64,000 bases of DNA, taken from NCBI RefSeq assembly GCF_013249065.1, contig NZ_JABRWQ010000005.1:124001-188000 (forward strand), written 5' to 3'. The notes beneath the pieces are model-generated. The model had not been told where the DNA came from. It was given only the letters and a program-made list of their open reading frames with translations, and did no database searches. Positions 18,341-27,147 of the stretch are shown here, one piece after another. Made by a program: the position numbers and the translations under genes. The first letter of the stretch is position 1. Each line of letters opens with the position of its first letter. The DNA is from Winogradskyella litoriviva (GTDB lineage Bacteria > Bacteroidota > Bacteroidia > Flavobacteriales > Flavobacteriaceae).

Positions 18341-19080
18341 ATGAGAATATTTAGGAAAATAAGAAAGAATTTACTGATTTCAGGAAAAATAAAAAATTAT
18401 CTGCTATATGCTCTAGGAGAAATATTACTAATTGTAATAGGTGTATTAATCGCATGGAAAATCAATAATTTAAATGAATTAAGAAAGAACAGAATTGTAG
18501 AACTAAAAATTTATCAATCTTTAAATGAAGAGCTAAATTCTAACCTAATTTTATTAGATGCTTCAATTGCTAGTTATACTAAGAATACATTGGCGATAGA
18601 AAAGACAATGGATATAATAGTACAAGAAGAAAAAAATGAATTAGCTTTAGATGACAAGCTAAGTATTATTAATGTGGACTACAAAGCTACTAAATTACAT
18701 AATGGGTGAATACCACAAACAAATTTGAATTTATAGAAAGCACAGTGCTTAAAGACCTTATTGCAGCATACCCTAATGAATTAGATAGTTTTGAAAGTCA
18801 AGAAACAAAAATTGAAAATATTATTGTAAACCGATTACAACCAGCTATCGAAAAACATATTTCCTTAATTGATATACTTACTAATAGAGAGTTAAAAAGC
18901 AATAATATACAACGATTTTCTGGTCAGTCAAATTACTTCAGTCTACTAACAAGTAGAGAATATCAAAACTGTTTGGTAGACCGATTATTACAGACTGAAA
19001 TTCAACTAAAAAATGCTATAAATTTAAGAGACAAAACACAAACTATTGCCTCTAATTTGCATAAGGAGTTAAAGGATTAA
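18341..19080 (+). pseudogene. DUF6090-like membrane protein gene split by a frameshift
   Basis: The first frame (18341-18709, 122 aa) starts with the family N-terminus: IFRKIRKNLL, then KNYLLYALGEILLIVIGVLIAWKINN, a single transmembrane helix, then coiled-coil. It ends at TGA in LHNG. A second frame (18706-19080, 124 aa) begins at an overlapping GTG and continues with KFEFIESTVLKDLI and a C-terminal helical region, which matches what follows the membrane-proximal part in full-length (~240-250 aa) relatives. Together they look like one gene broken by a -1 shift or small deletion. It has no ECF-type promoter and no close partner. Programmed frameshifting cannot be excluded, but I see no slippery heptamer at the junction. 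Confidence 0.7.
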
Positions 19081-19120
19081 TGTGAGAGATTTTCTTTTCA
19101 AAAAAAATAAAAATTGAGCA

Positions 19121-19148
19121 CAAGTTTTTTTTAAACAATGCATCTAAA
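19121..19148 (+). promoter_or_regulatory. ECF-type promoter 5, before the CotH/LTD/T9SS protein
   Basis: CAAGTTT (19121-19127), 13 nt, CATCTAAA (19141-19148), 33 nt before the ATG at 19182. Confidence 0.86.
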
Positions 19149-19181
19149 TATCTATTATCAATAAAATCAAACCTAAAAAGA

Positions 19182-21947
19182 ATGAAAAAAAACATTACTC
19201 TACTATTAATTTTCATGTTATCAATGCATGCATTTTCGCAAGATTTGTATGATATTAATACCATTCAGACCATAGAAATCCAGTTTGCAGAAAGCAATTG
19301 GGATGCGTTGCTAGATGCAGAAAAAGCTGGCGAAAATAACTATACGGAAGCCACTTCTGTGACTATAAATGGAACGGTTTATAACCAAGTTGGTGTAAAG
19401 TATAAGGGGAATAGTTCTTATAATGCTAATCAAATAAAGAATCCATTTCATATAGAATTAGATACTTATGTAGATCAAGACCATCAAGGTTATACAGATA
19501 TAAAGCTGGCCAATGTGATGTTTGATCCTTCTTTTGTGAGAGAAACAGTAGCCTATAATATTGTTAATCAATACATGGATGCACCAGAAGCGAATTACGC
19601 AAATGTGTATGTAAATGGTACTTTAATCGGTTTGTACACTAATACAGAGTCTATTTCAAAGAAATTTGTAAACAAGCATTTCGACTCTAACGATAATGCT
19701 TTTTTTAGTTGTAGCCCTCCAGATGGTGCAGGACCACAAACAACAACACTGCCAAATTTGGAATATTTGGGTACAAGTTATACAAGTTATGATGATGCTT
19801 ATGAAATTAAATCTAATGATGAAGATGATCCTTCAGTCGCCTTAGCACATTGGGATGATTTAATAGATCTTACGTATACATTAAATTACGATATTTCTAA
19901 TATAGAAGCCGTTTTAGATGTAGATATGGCACTATGGATGTTGGCTTTTGATAATGTAATTGTTAATTTAGATAGTTACATTGGGCAGTTTAAGCAAAAT
20001 TATTATTTATACAAAGATAACAATGGGCAGTTTAAATCTGTAGTTTGGGATTTAAATATGTCCTTTGGTACTTTTGCAATGACAGGAGAAAGTAGTGGTG
20101 GTCCTGGTCCAGGTGGAGGAGGAAGCACTCTAAATTCCACCACTCAAAAAGCGCAATTAGATTATTTGCTGCATGATACAAGTACTAGTTTTCCTCTAGT
20201 TTCTAAATTATTGGCTGTGCCTAAATATAAGAGAATGTACTTAGCACATTTTAAAACGATACTTACTGAAAACATTAGTAATTCTAATTATTTAACGCTT
20301 GCAAATGATTATCAAGCCATAATTTCTGCTGCAGTTGCCGCAGATACAAACAAATTTTATACGAATTCTCAATTTACAGGAAATATTAATACGGACTATA
20401 GCTTAGGTATGAATACAGCACCTGGCTTAACTAATTTAATGAGTGCTAGAAGTTCTTATTTATTATCACAATCAGATTTTACAAATACACAACCTACAAT
20501 AACTAATTTAGGATCTTTAGTAGAAGTGCCTATAATTGGAGATGTAATTACAATTACGGCTAATGTTACAGATACTAACGATGTGTATTTGGGATACAGA
20601 ACAGATGAAACAGTTCCATTTACTAAAGTATTAATGTACGATGATGGTGCACATAACGACGGTGCTGCTGGTGATAACGTATATGGTGTTGATGTTACTA
20701 TTAATGAGTCTTATATGCAATATTATATATATGCAGAAAATAGTAATATTGGTGCATTTTCACCTGCAAGAGCAGAGCATGAGTTTTATACTGTAAATGC
20801 AACTTATACAACATTAACGGCAGGAGATTTAGTTGTAAACGAAATATTAGCATCTAACGATACTGGTGAAACAGATGAGCAAGGCGAATATGAGGATTGG
20901 ATAGAATTATACAATACATCAGATGAAGCTGTAAGTTTAGATAATTTATATTTATCAGACGACGCAGAAGATCCATTAATTTATCAATTTCCAACGGGTA
21001 CAACATTAGAACCAGATAGTTATTTAATTGTATGGTGTGATAAAGATACTGAACAAGGTGATTTTCATGCAGATTTTAAACTTTCATCGGGAGGAGAAAC
21101 AGTAATTTTATCTTATGCAGACGGAACAATATTAGAGAATATTACTTTTGGAGAGCAAACTACAGATTTAGCTTATGCCAGAAATCCCAATGGTACAGGA
21201 GATTTTGTAATACAAGAACCAACTTTTAATGCAAATAATGAAGGGTTAGAAGAATATGAAGTTTTAAATGTCGGAGATTTAGTTATAAATGAGATTTTAG
21301 CTTCTAACGATTCAGGAGCTACGGATGAGCAAGGTGAATACGAAGATTGGATAGAATTATACAATACAACAAATGAAACCCTAAGTTTAGATAATTTATA
21401 TTTATCAGATGATGCAGACGACCCTTTAGTTTATCAATTTCCCACAGGAACAACTTTAGAGGCAGATAGTTATTTAATTGTATGGTGTGATAAAGATACT
21501 GATCAAGGTGATTTTCATGCCGATTTCAAATTTTCATCGAGTGGTGAAACTGCAATTTTATCTTATGCAAACGGAACAATTTTAGAGAATATTACTTTTG
21601 GCGAGCAAACTACAGATATGGCTTATGCCAGAAACCCAAATGGTACAGGAGATTTTGTAATTCAAACTCCAACTTTTGCAATGAATAACCAATCGTTATC
21701 AATAGATGAGGTTTTATTTAATGACGGATTAAGGTTCTATCCTAACCCTACTTCAAATTATTTAGAGATAGAAAACTCTAATTATAGTATTGAAACCGTA
21801 AAAGTTTATAACCTTCAAGGTCAGCAATTGCTTAATAACCAATATCTAGATAAAAATTCTATAACGCTCGATTTTACTGCATTCTCAAAAGGCTTGTATA
21901 TGGTAGTTGTTAATGAAATCACAGTATTAAAAATTGCGAGAAATTAA
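19182..21947 (+). CDS. CotH-kinase-like protein with tandem lamin-tail domains and T9SS sorting domain
   Basis: The 921-aa secreted protein has a signal peptide to about residue 20 (HAFSQ). A CotH domain (about 25-440) shows VGVKYKGNSSYN, IKLANVMFDPSFVRETVAYNI, GLYTNTESI and SVVWDLNMSFG (near 289). Just after it a GGPGPGGGG insert sits at about 306-315. A ~100-residue linker region precedes two lamin-tail domains, at about 548-690 and 698-840 (VNEILASNDTG ... DWIELYNTS ... YLSDDAEDP), repeated with a 450-nt period. The last ~70 residues are a Por sorting domain (RFYPNPTSNYLEIE ... KGLYMVVV), predicting export by T9SS to the surface. It is transcribed alone from promoter 5 and ends at a strong terminator. 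Confidence 0.88.
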   Translation: MKKNITLLLIFMLSMHAFSQDLYDINTIQTIEIQFAESNWDALLDAEKAGENNYTEATSVTINGTVYNQVGVKYKGNSSYNANQIKNPFHIELDTYVDQDHQGYTDIKLANVMFDPSFVRETVAYNIVNQYMDAPEANYANVYVNGTLIGLYTNTESISKKFVNKHFDSNDNAFFSCSPPDGAGPQTTTLPNLEYLGTSYTSYDDAYEIKSNDEDDPSVALAHWDDLIDLTYTLNYDISNIEAVLDVDMALWMLAFDNVIVNLDSYIGQFKQNYYLYKDNNGQFKSVVWDLNMSFGTFAMTGESSGGPGPGGGGSTLNSTTQKAQLDYLLHDTSTSFPLVSKLLAVPKYKRMYLAHFKTILTENISNSNYLTLANDYQAIISAAVAADTNKFYTNSQFTGNINTDYSLGMNTAPGLTNLMSARSSYLLSQSDFTNTQPTITNLGSLVEVPIIGDVITITANVTDTNDVYLGYRTDETVPFTKVLMYDDGAHNDGAAGDNVYGVDVTINESYMQYYIYAENSNIGAFSPARAEHEFYTVNATYTTLTAGDLVVNEILASNDTGETDEQGEYEDWIELYNTSDEAVSLDNLYLSDDAEDPLIYQFPTGTTLEPDSYLIVWCDKDTEQGDFHADFKLSSGGETVILSYADGTILENITFGEQTTDLAYARNPNGTGDFVIQEPTFNANNEGLEEYEVLNVGDLVINEILASNDSGATDEQGEYEDWIELYNTTNETLSLDNLYLSDDADDPLVYQFPTGTTLEADSYLIVWCDKDTDQGDFHADFKFSSSGETAILSYANGTILENITFGEQTTDMAYARNPNGTGDFVIQTPTFAMNNQSLSIDEVLFNDGLRFYPNPTSNYLEIENSNYSIETVKVYNLQGQQLLNNQYLDKNSITLDFTAFSKGLYMVVVNEITVLKIARN
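20823..21682 (+). repeat. Tandem 450-bp in-gene duplication encoding two lamin-tail domains
   Basis: Bases from 20823 (ggagatttagtt) and from 21273 (ggagatttagtt) start two in-phase copies, offset by 450 nt or 150 codons. Long identical blocks remain, including attgtatggtgtgataaaga and aatattacttttgg, so the duplication is relatively recent. Protein identity is very high; differences are mostly conservative (ETDEQGEYEDWIELYNTS versus ATDEQGEYEDWIELYNTT). Confidence 0.9.
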
Positions 21948-21982
21948 TTGTAATTTATAGAGGTACTATTTATTTTATTAGA

Positions 21983-22023
21983 AAAAAAAGCTCAAGAATA
22001 ATATCATTCTTGGGCTTTTTTAT
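21983..22023 (+). terminator. Terminator after the CotH/LTD gene
   Basis: The stem AAAAAGCTCAAGAAT / ATTCTTGGGCTTTTT (one G-T wobble) has a 6-nt loop and a T-run. It isolates this unit from promoter 6. Confidence 0.85.
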
Positions 22024-22106
22024 AGTGGCTACATAATTATTTTGAAATAGAAAAAGTTGAAAATTATAGCGTTGTTCTTTTGTGATTTTTTTAACAACAT
22101 TACAAA

Positions 22107-22134
22107 CAAGTTTATAACAGAGAAAGCATCTAAA
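22107..22134 (+). promoter_or_regulatory. ECF-type promoter 6, before the Cthe_2159-like lipoprotein
   Basis: CAAGTTT (22107-22113), 13 nt, CATCTAAA (22127-22134), 32 nt before the ATG at 22167. Bases after the -10 element (GCTATATA) are the same as at promoter 2. Confidence 0.86.
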
Positions 22135-22166
22135 GCTATATAACTTTATAATTAAAACCACACAAA

Positions 22167-23759
22167 ATGAAAACAATAGAAAGAAACTCAAAATTCCTTT
22201 TCATGGTGTTAACTTTTAGTATTTCTATACTAACTTTTAATGCCTGTAGTGATGACGACAACGATGTTAACGTTATAGTGTCAGAAGATATTGAAATAAC
22301 CGATACCAATTTATCTGGCACGGCTGAAGGAGATACAGATAACTCTGGTTACGACGAGGACGATTTAGTAGAAAATGCAACTTTTGAAAATACAGTGCAA
22401 ATTGTGTTCTCTAATACTTCTGCAACAATTACAAATCCTGTTCCTGATGATGTGATTATTACACAAGATGGAGCAGATATTACCATTAATTCTTCAATTT
22501 CAAAAGTAGCTTACGAAATTTCAGGTACAACAACCGATGGAATGCTTAAAATTTATAGCGATAAAAAGTTTAAGCTAACACTTTCTGATTTAAGTATTAC
22601 AAATGAAGACGGTCCTGCTATAAATATTCAATCATCAAAAACAAGTTTCGTAATATTAGAAGGTACTACCAATTTAGCAGACGCTTATAGTTACAGTAAT
22701 ATTCCAGATGATGAAGATGCTAAAGCTGCTTTTTTTAGTGAAGGACAGTTAGTATTTAGTGGTTCAGGAGAACTAGTAGTTACCGGAAACTATAAACATG
22801 GAATTGCTAGTGATGATTATGTAAGAGTTGTTAGTGGAACAATTACGGTAAGTGATGCGGCTTCAGATGCCATACATACCAATGATTATATTATTGTAGA
22901 TGGAGGTACACTACTTTTATCAGCAGCTAGCGACGGTATGGATTGCGAAGAAGGTTATATTATTATCAACGACGGAACCTTTAATATAAATGTTGTTGAT
23001 GACGGAATTGTAGCCTCTTACGATATAGATGATGAAGAAGAACCAGACGATTCTATTATGCCAAATGTAACCATAAATGGTGGTGATTTTGTAATAAATA
23101 CTTCTGAAGGTGAAGGCATAGAAGCCAAAGGAACAATGACCATTAATCAAGGTACAATAAACATCAATTCATACGATGACGGTCTTAACGCAGGTGATGA
23201 TATATACATTAACGGAGGAAATATTTATGTTTACACCACACTTAACGATGCTATTGATAGTAATGGAGGAATTACCGTTACAGGTGGTACAACCATTGCC
23301 ATAGCAGTTAGAATTGACGAGCCAGATGGTAGTTTTGATTGCGATGATAATACATTTAAAATTACAGGAGGAACAATTTTAGGATTGGGCTTAAATACTT
23401 CATTCCCAACTGAAAGCGAAAGCACGCAAAATTCTGTGATTTTTGATGGTGTAAGTGCTAACCAATTATTACATATTCAATCAGAAGATGGAACAGAAGC
23501 GCTTACTTATCTAGTACCAAATAGAGTAAACACAATTATATATTCAAATGCTAAATTAGAATCAGGGCAAACCTATGATATTTATACAGGAGGAACCGTA
23601 AGTAATGGAACTGAACTTAACGGATTATACACTTCTGGGACTTATAGTAATGGAATAAATTCAGGTGATTATTTTACCATAAATAGCACAGTTACACAAA
23701 TAGGAGGAGATATGGGACCTACAGGAGAACCAACTAACGGAGGTCCTGGTGGACATTAA
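22167..23759 (+). CDS. Cthe_2159-like (DUF4353) beta-helix lipoprotein
   Basis: The 530-aa lipoprotein (TFNACSDDDN, Cys27) has repeated short turns of the type YIIINDGTFNINV, GTITVSDAASDAIHTNDY and GTININSYDDGLNAGDDIYINGGNIYV. This is the right-handed parallel beta-helix pattern of the Cthe_2159 family, which binds acidic carbohydrates and Ca in Clostridium thermocellum. The C-terminus is Gly/Pro-rich (GGDMGPTGEP ... GGPGGH). CotH, Cthe_2159-like proteins and Gly-rich segments also co-occur in Firmicutes, which makes the neighbourhood meaningful. The next gene starts 10 nt after this stop, so they form an operon. Ligand unknown here. Confidence 0.8.
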   Translation: MKTIERNSKFLFMVLTFSISILTFNACSDDDNDVNVIVSEDIEITDTNLSGTAEGDTDNSGYDEDDLVENATFENTVQIVFSNTSATITNPVPDDVIITQDGADITINSSISKVAYEISGTTTDGMLKIYSDKKFKLTLSDLSITNEDGPAINIQSSKTSFVILEGTTNLADAYSYSNIPDDEDAKAAFFSEGQLVFSGSGELVVTGNYKHGIASDDYVRVVSGTITVSDAASDAIHTNDYIIVDGGTLLLSAASDGMDCEEGYIIINDGTFNINVVDDGIVASYDIDDEEEPDDSIMPNVTINGGDFVINTSEGEGIEAKGTMTINQGTININSYDDGLNAGDDIYINGGNIYVYTTLNDAIDSNGGITVTGGTTIAIAVRIDEPDGSFDCDDNTFKITGGTILGLGLNTSFPTESESTQNSVIFDGVSANQLLHIQSEDGTEALTYLVPNRVNTIIYSNAKLESGQTYDIYTGGTVSNGTELNGLYTSGTYSNGINSGDYFTINSTVTQIGGDMGPTGEPTNGGPGGH

Positions 23760-23769
23760 AAATAGAATT

Positions 23770-24300
23770 ATGAAAACTAATAAAACTAAAATAATATTTA
23801 CAATTTTGGTGTTTTTAATAAGTATAACTGCGTTTGCGCAAGAGCCACCAGGCGGTCGAGGAGGAAGAGGGCGTGGACAAGGAGGACCACCAAATGGAAA
23901 TAAGCCAAATGCATCAGAAATTTTAAAATTATTAGATTCTAATAATGATGAATTAATAGATAAAGAAGAAGCTGCAAATGATGAAAGAGGTAAAATTGCA
24001 AAAGATTTTGATATCATAGACGCTAATGAAGATGGATTTATAGATTTAGAAGAGTTAGAATCAGCATTAGATAGTTCAAAACCAAGAAAAGTATCTGTAA
24101 AAAAGTTGTTAAAGGAGGTTGATCAAAATGAAGATGGTTTATTAAATGAATTAGAAGTTGCTGCAAAAGATAAGCGTGATTTAATGGAAAGTTTTTCTGA
24201 AATTGATGAGAATAAAGATGGCCAATTAGATAAAGATGAACTTGAAGCTTTTTATACTCCTAAAGAAGAGGATAAGAAGAAAAGAAAAGAGAAGAATTAA
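23770..24300 (+). CDS. Secreted calmodulin-like protein with four EF-hands
   Basis: The ATG at 23770 gives a clean signal peptide (ITAFAQ, cleavage near 24); the GTG 21 nt upstream overlaps the preceding gene. The mature 176-aa precursor starts with a Gly/Arg/Pro-rich stretch (EPPGGRGGRGRGQGGPPNG). Four EF-hand loops follow: D56-E67 (position 6 Glu instead of Gly, probably weakened), D84-E95, D118-E129 and D146-E157, the last three canonical. A Lys-rich tail ends the protein. It lies in the promoter 6 operon directly after the Cthe_2159-like gene. Ca sensing or buffering outside the inner membrane is inferred. Confidence 0.88.
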   Translation: MKTNKTKIIFTILVFLISITAFAQEPPGGRGGRGRGQGGPPNGNKPNASEILKLLDSNNDELIDKEEAANDERGKIAKDFDIIDANEDGFIDLEELESALDSSKPRKVSVKKLLKEVDQNEDGLLNELEVAAKDKRDLMESFSEIDENKDGQLDKDELEAFYTPKEEDKKKRKEKN

Positions 24301-24352
24301 TAAGGTTTAATAAGTTTTTTGTAAATTAAAAGATAACAACAAATCAAATTAA

Positions 24353-25555
24353 ATGAAGTACTCGATTTTTTCTAAGTCAACGTTCTTTTTATTAATGATT
24401 GCCGCACTAATAGTAAGTTGTAAGCAAACTGTTAAAACGGAAAGTGAAGGCCCAAGCAATCACCCTCAAGGTGGACGACCAAATGTGTCTGAATTAATAT
24501 CTGAAATGGATGTCAATAAAGATGGTAAACTTTCAAAATCTGAAGTTCATGGACCATTGTCTAATGATTTTTATAAGATTGACGCAGATAATGATGGTTT
24601 TCTAACTGAAAAAGAATTAGAAAATGCACCTAAGCCAGAAAGAAGAGAACCAAGACAAATGGATAACTCTAATAATGTTCAAAAAGATTTAGAAGTAACT
24701 ATAAATGTAGACCCTTCTTTATTTATAAAAGAGAGTTTATTAAAAGATATCACTAAAGAAGAACGAACACTTGCAGATGGTACTAAAGCACTTTGCTATA
24801 TTATAACAACGGCTTCTCAGCCACAAGAACATAATATGGGGCCATGGTGTCCTACACATATCAATGATGGTAAAGACAAAGGCGGTATGTGGTTTAAAGA
24901 TGATAAAGTGTATGATGTAGATGGTCATTTTATAGCTAATCTTAAAGATTTTTATAATGATGAAGAATGGGCACTATTTAGAGAAGATGGTTCTATTAAA
25001 GTAACTGATAGCCAAGATGAATGTGAAGCAGCTGCAAGACCAGATGTAGATGAAAAGTATCATAATTACTGTGTGCAATGTATGCCAGATTATTATAAAG
25101 AGAAAGTGTCTACTTATGTCATTCCTGTAAAACCTATGTATTTAGAAAACTCAAATCCTTTAGGTGGCAACGGAATTGGTATAGCTTTCAATGGTGTTAA
25201 TTTTGATGCCTCAGCACCTACACACGCTATTCTCGCAGCACATACATTAGCACCTTTAGATGATGCAGGCGGACACGTAAATCCACATTCTGGATATCAT
25301 TACCATGCGGTAACTGGCTCTACTAAAGAGGTTGCACAAAAAGATGTACATGCACCAATGATTGGTTATGCCTTAGACGGTTTTGGGATTTATGCACATA
25401 CAGATAGCATGGGACATTCAGATAATAATTTAGATGACTGCAACGGTCATTACGATGAGGTTAGAGGTTATCATTATCATGCAGGTTCTGCAGGAAGTAA
25501 TAAAATTCTCGGTTGTTTGCATGGCATTAGCGGCTCGTTAAGTGTTTCAAATTAA
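24353..25555 (+). CDS. YHYH-domain lipoprotein with N-terminal EF-hand pair
   Basis: The 400-aa lipoprotein (LIVSCKQ, Cys23) has a Gly/Arg/Pro linker (NHPQGGRP), then two EF-hand loops at D53-E64 and D77-E88 followed by APKPERREPRQ. It then has a large C-terminal domain with two YHYH motifs (SGYHYHAVTG near 313, RGYHYHAGSA near 372) plus several Cys and GxALDGFGIYA, as in the YHYH family. The His-rich motif suggests metal binding, but the family is uncharacterised. The EF part is a paralogue of the 97-aa protein at 16307, so this is a domain fusion. It lies 52 nt after the four-EF-hand gene with no promoter copy between, so probably the same transcript. Confidence 0.87.
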   Translation: MKYSIFSKSTFFLLMIAALIVSCKQTVKTESEGPSNHPQGGRPNVSELISEMDVNKDGKLSKSEVHGPLSNDFYKIDADNDGFLTEKELENAPKPERREPRQMDNSNNVQKDLEVTINVDPSLFIKESLLKDITKEERTLADGTKALCYIITTASQPQEHNMGPWCPTHINDGKDKGGMWFKDDKVYDVDGHFIANLKDFYNDEEWALFREDGSIKVTDSQDECEAAARPDVDEKYHNYCVQCMPDYYKEKVSTYVIPVKPMYLENSNPLGGNGIGIAFNGVNFDASAPTHAILAAHTLAPLDDAGGHVNPHSGYHYHAVTGSTKEVAQKDVHAPMIGYALDGFGIYAHTDSMGHSDNNLDDCNGHYDEVRGYHYHAGSAGSNKILGCLHGISGSLSVSN

Positions 25556-25656
25556 TTAGTAATTAAACAGAATAAAAATTGAATCAGGTATAAAAGAGTT
25601 TGCTGTTTGAGATATTATCTTAAAAGGTGCTTCAAAAAAAAATGTGTTTTTCTGCG

Positions 25657-25684
25657 CAAGTTTTTTATTAAAATCACATCTAAA
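25657..25684 (+). promoter_or_regulatory. ECF-type promoter 7, before the second YHYH lipoprotein
   Basis: CAAGTTT (25657-25663), 13 nt, CATCTAAA (25677-25684), 30 nt before the ATG at 25715. This is the last copy in the window. Confidence 0.85.
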
Positions 25685-25714
25685 GAATTATAAGCTTAAA
25701 ACAATACACTAGCT

Positions 25715-26512
25715 ATGAAAAATATATTTAAATTAATATTTCTTACAATTACAGTTTTTTCTTTAAACCTGGCCTGCTCATCAGATGATGAATCCTCAAG
25801 TAGTGTTGCAGATGATGTGGATGATACAGATGATGTTGTGGTAACTGAACTTCATGCAGCCTTTGCTGAGTTTAATTCAGATGCGGTTACTGTTATGTTG
25901 TCAGATGACGGAACAGATATTTATATAGAAACCACAGGTTTTCCAAATCACACCTCAATTTATTGGCACCCAGACAATGAGCTGTATATAGATGAATCTC
26001 CCCAAGGTGTTGTGAAAACAACACAAGACACTTACATTGGAGGTGGTACAGGAGAGGCTTCTAGCTTTACCGTTGATGCTTCACCAGATTTAGATGGTGC
26101 TACCGTGGCAACGGAATTAAATACCATTGGTATTGCAGTTAGTGGAGCAGCTATATTTAATGATCAAGAAGGCGCTGGTGATTTGGATCAGGCTGCTGGA
26201 AGTTTAGATTATAATGGTGCCCACAAAGGACCAGGTGTTTACCATTATCACTTAGAGCCAAAATCAATTACAAATGATGACGATGCGTTAGTTGGTATTT
26301 TACTAGATGGTGTCTTTTTATACGGAAGAAGAGATTACCCATCAAATGAATATCCATCAGATTTAGATGCTTCAGGAGGACATTTTGGGCCAACACCTCA
26401 CAATGAAGATGGTGAATATCACTATCATATAATAAACGAAGAATACAATGCACCTTTATATGCCTATGATGAAGCTATTGTTCTGTTTGCAGGCCCATTT
26501 CAAGGTTATTAA
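25715..26512 (+). CDS. YHYH-domain lipoprotein
   Basis: The 265-aa lipoprotein (LNLACSSDDES, Cys21) has an Asp-rich linker and then a YHYH-type domain. The two signature motifs are GVYHYHLEP (about residue 175) and GEYHYHIIN (about 233), with VGILLDGVFLYGRRDY between them equivalent to the GYALDGFGIYA of the larger relative at 24353. No EF-hand is present. It begins the promoter 7 unit and is followed 11 nt later by the MORN lipoprotein gene. Metal binding is plausible from the histidines, but no function is established for the family. Confidence 0.85.
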   Translation: MKNIFKLIFLTITVFSLNLACSSDDESSSSVADDVDDTDDVVVTELHAAFAEFNSDAVTVMLSDDGTDIYIETTGFPNHTSIYWHPDNELYIDESPQGVVKTTQDTYIGGGTGEASSFTVDASPDLDGATVATELNTIGIAVSGAAIFNDQEGAGDLDQAAGSLDYNGAHKGPGVYHYHLEPKSITNDDDALVGILLDGVFLYGRRDYPSNEYPSDLDASGGHFGPTPHNEDGEYHYHIINEEYNAPLYAYDEAIVLFAGPFQGY

Positions 26513-26523
26513 AGATAATATTT

Positions 26524-27147
26524 ATGAGGTCAATTCTTTGTTTTATCCTTATTACATTTTCAATATTAGGTTGTAAAAAAAACGAATCTATTAACATGAG
26601 TAGTAATGATGTTGCAGAAGTTGAAACCATTGTTATCAAAGACATTGAGGTCTTAAAAGAAGATTTAGTTTTAAATGGAAATAAAGGTAGGTGGTATTAT
26701 AAAGAAGAACCATTTAATGGATATTCTTTAAAATATTACCCAAGTGGAAAAATAGAAGAGAAATGGGGTTTTTATAATGGCAAAAGAGAGGGTGTTGCAA
26801 AACGTTGGACAAGAAACGGAAAGCTTCAGGTAGAATCTTATTATAAAAATAACCGTTTATCTGGTGAATATAAAAGTTGGTGGGAAAATGATACACTAGC
26901 AAGTTTAGCTTTTTACAAAGAAGGTTTATTGCAAGGTTTGGAGAAAAAATGGTATTCTAATGGTCAATTGGCTAAATTAAGAAACCTTATTGATGGAAAA
27001 GAAGAAGGTTTTCAAAAAGCTTGGTTAGTCAATGGTACATTATACGTTAATTATGAAGCTAAAAATGGAAGAATTTTTGGTATGAGAAGGGCAAATTCAT
27101 GTTATAGATTAGAGGATGAAGAGATTATTAGAAGGAAGAAAAAATAA
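26524..27147 (+). CDS. MORN/YwqK-repeat lipoprotein
   Basis: The 207-aa lipoprotein has lipobox SILGCKKN (Cys17). The body consists of about six MORN-like repeats of the YwqK type (EPFNGYSLKYYPSGKIEEKWGF, KREGVAKRWTRNGKLQVESYY, LSGEYKSWWENDTLASLAFY, LQGLEKKWYSNGQLAKLRNL). Despite the YwqK antitoxin label often given to such proteins, nothing here indicates a toxin-antitoxin role; these repeats are common in Bacteroidota envelope proteins. Its 3' end overlaps the SCO1-like gene by 32 nt, so the two are cotranscribed. Confidence 0.82.
   Translation: MRSILCFILITFSILGCKKNESINMSSNDVAEVETIVIKDIEVLKEDLVLNGNKGRWYYKEEPFNGYSLKYYPSGKIEEKWGFYNGKREGVAKRWTRNGKLQVESYYKNNRLSGEYKSWWENDTLASLAFYKEGLLQGLEKKWYSNGQLAKLRNLIDGKEEGFQKAWLVNGTLYVNYEAKNGRIFGMRRANSCYRLEDEEIIRRKKK

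Noticed and set aside
18706..19080. Independent 124-aa gene starting with GTG
   Set aside because: It matches the C-terminal half of the same family as the preceding frame, so it is treated as part of one split gene.
20823..21682. Mobile element or CRISPR-like repeat
   Set aside because: The two 450-bp copies are in-frame protein domains with no spacers, terminal repeats or transposase; simple domain duplication.
24301..24352. Eighth ECF-type promoter before the EF/YHYH lipoprotein (aataagtttttt)
   Set aside because: It only resembles the left half and there is no CATCTAAA at the right distance; the gene is probably read from promoter 6.
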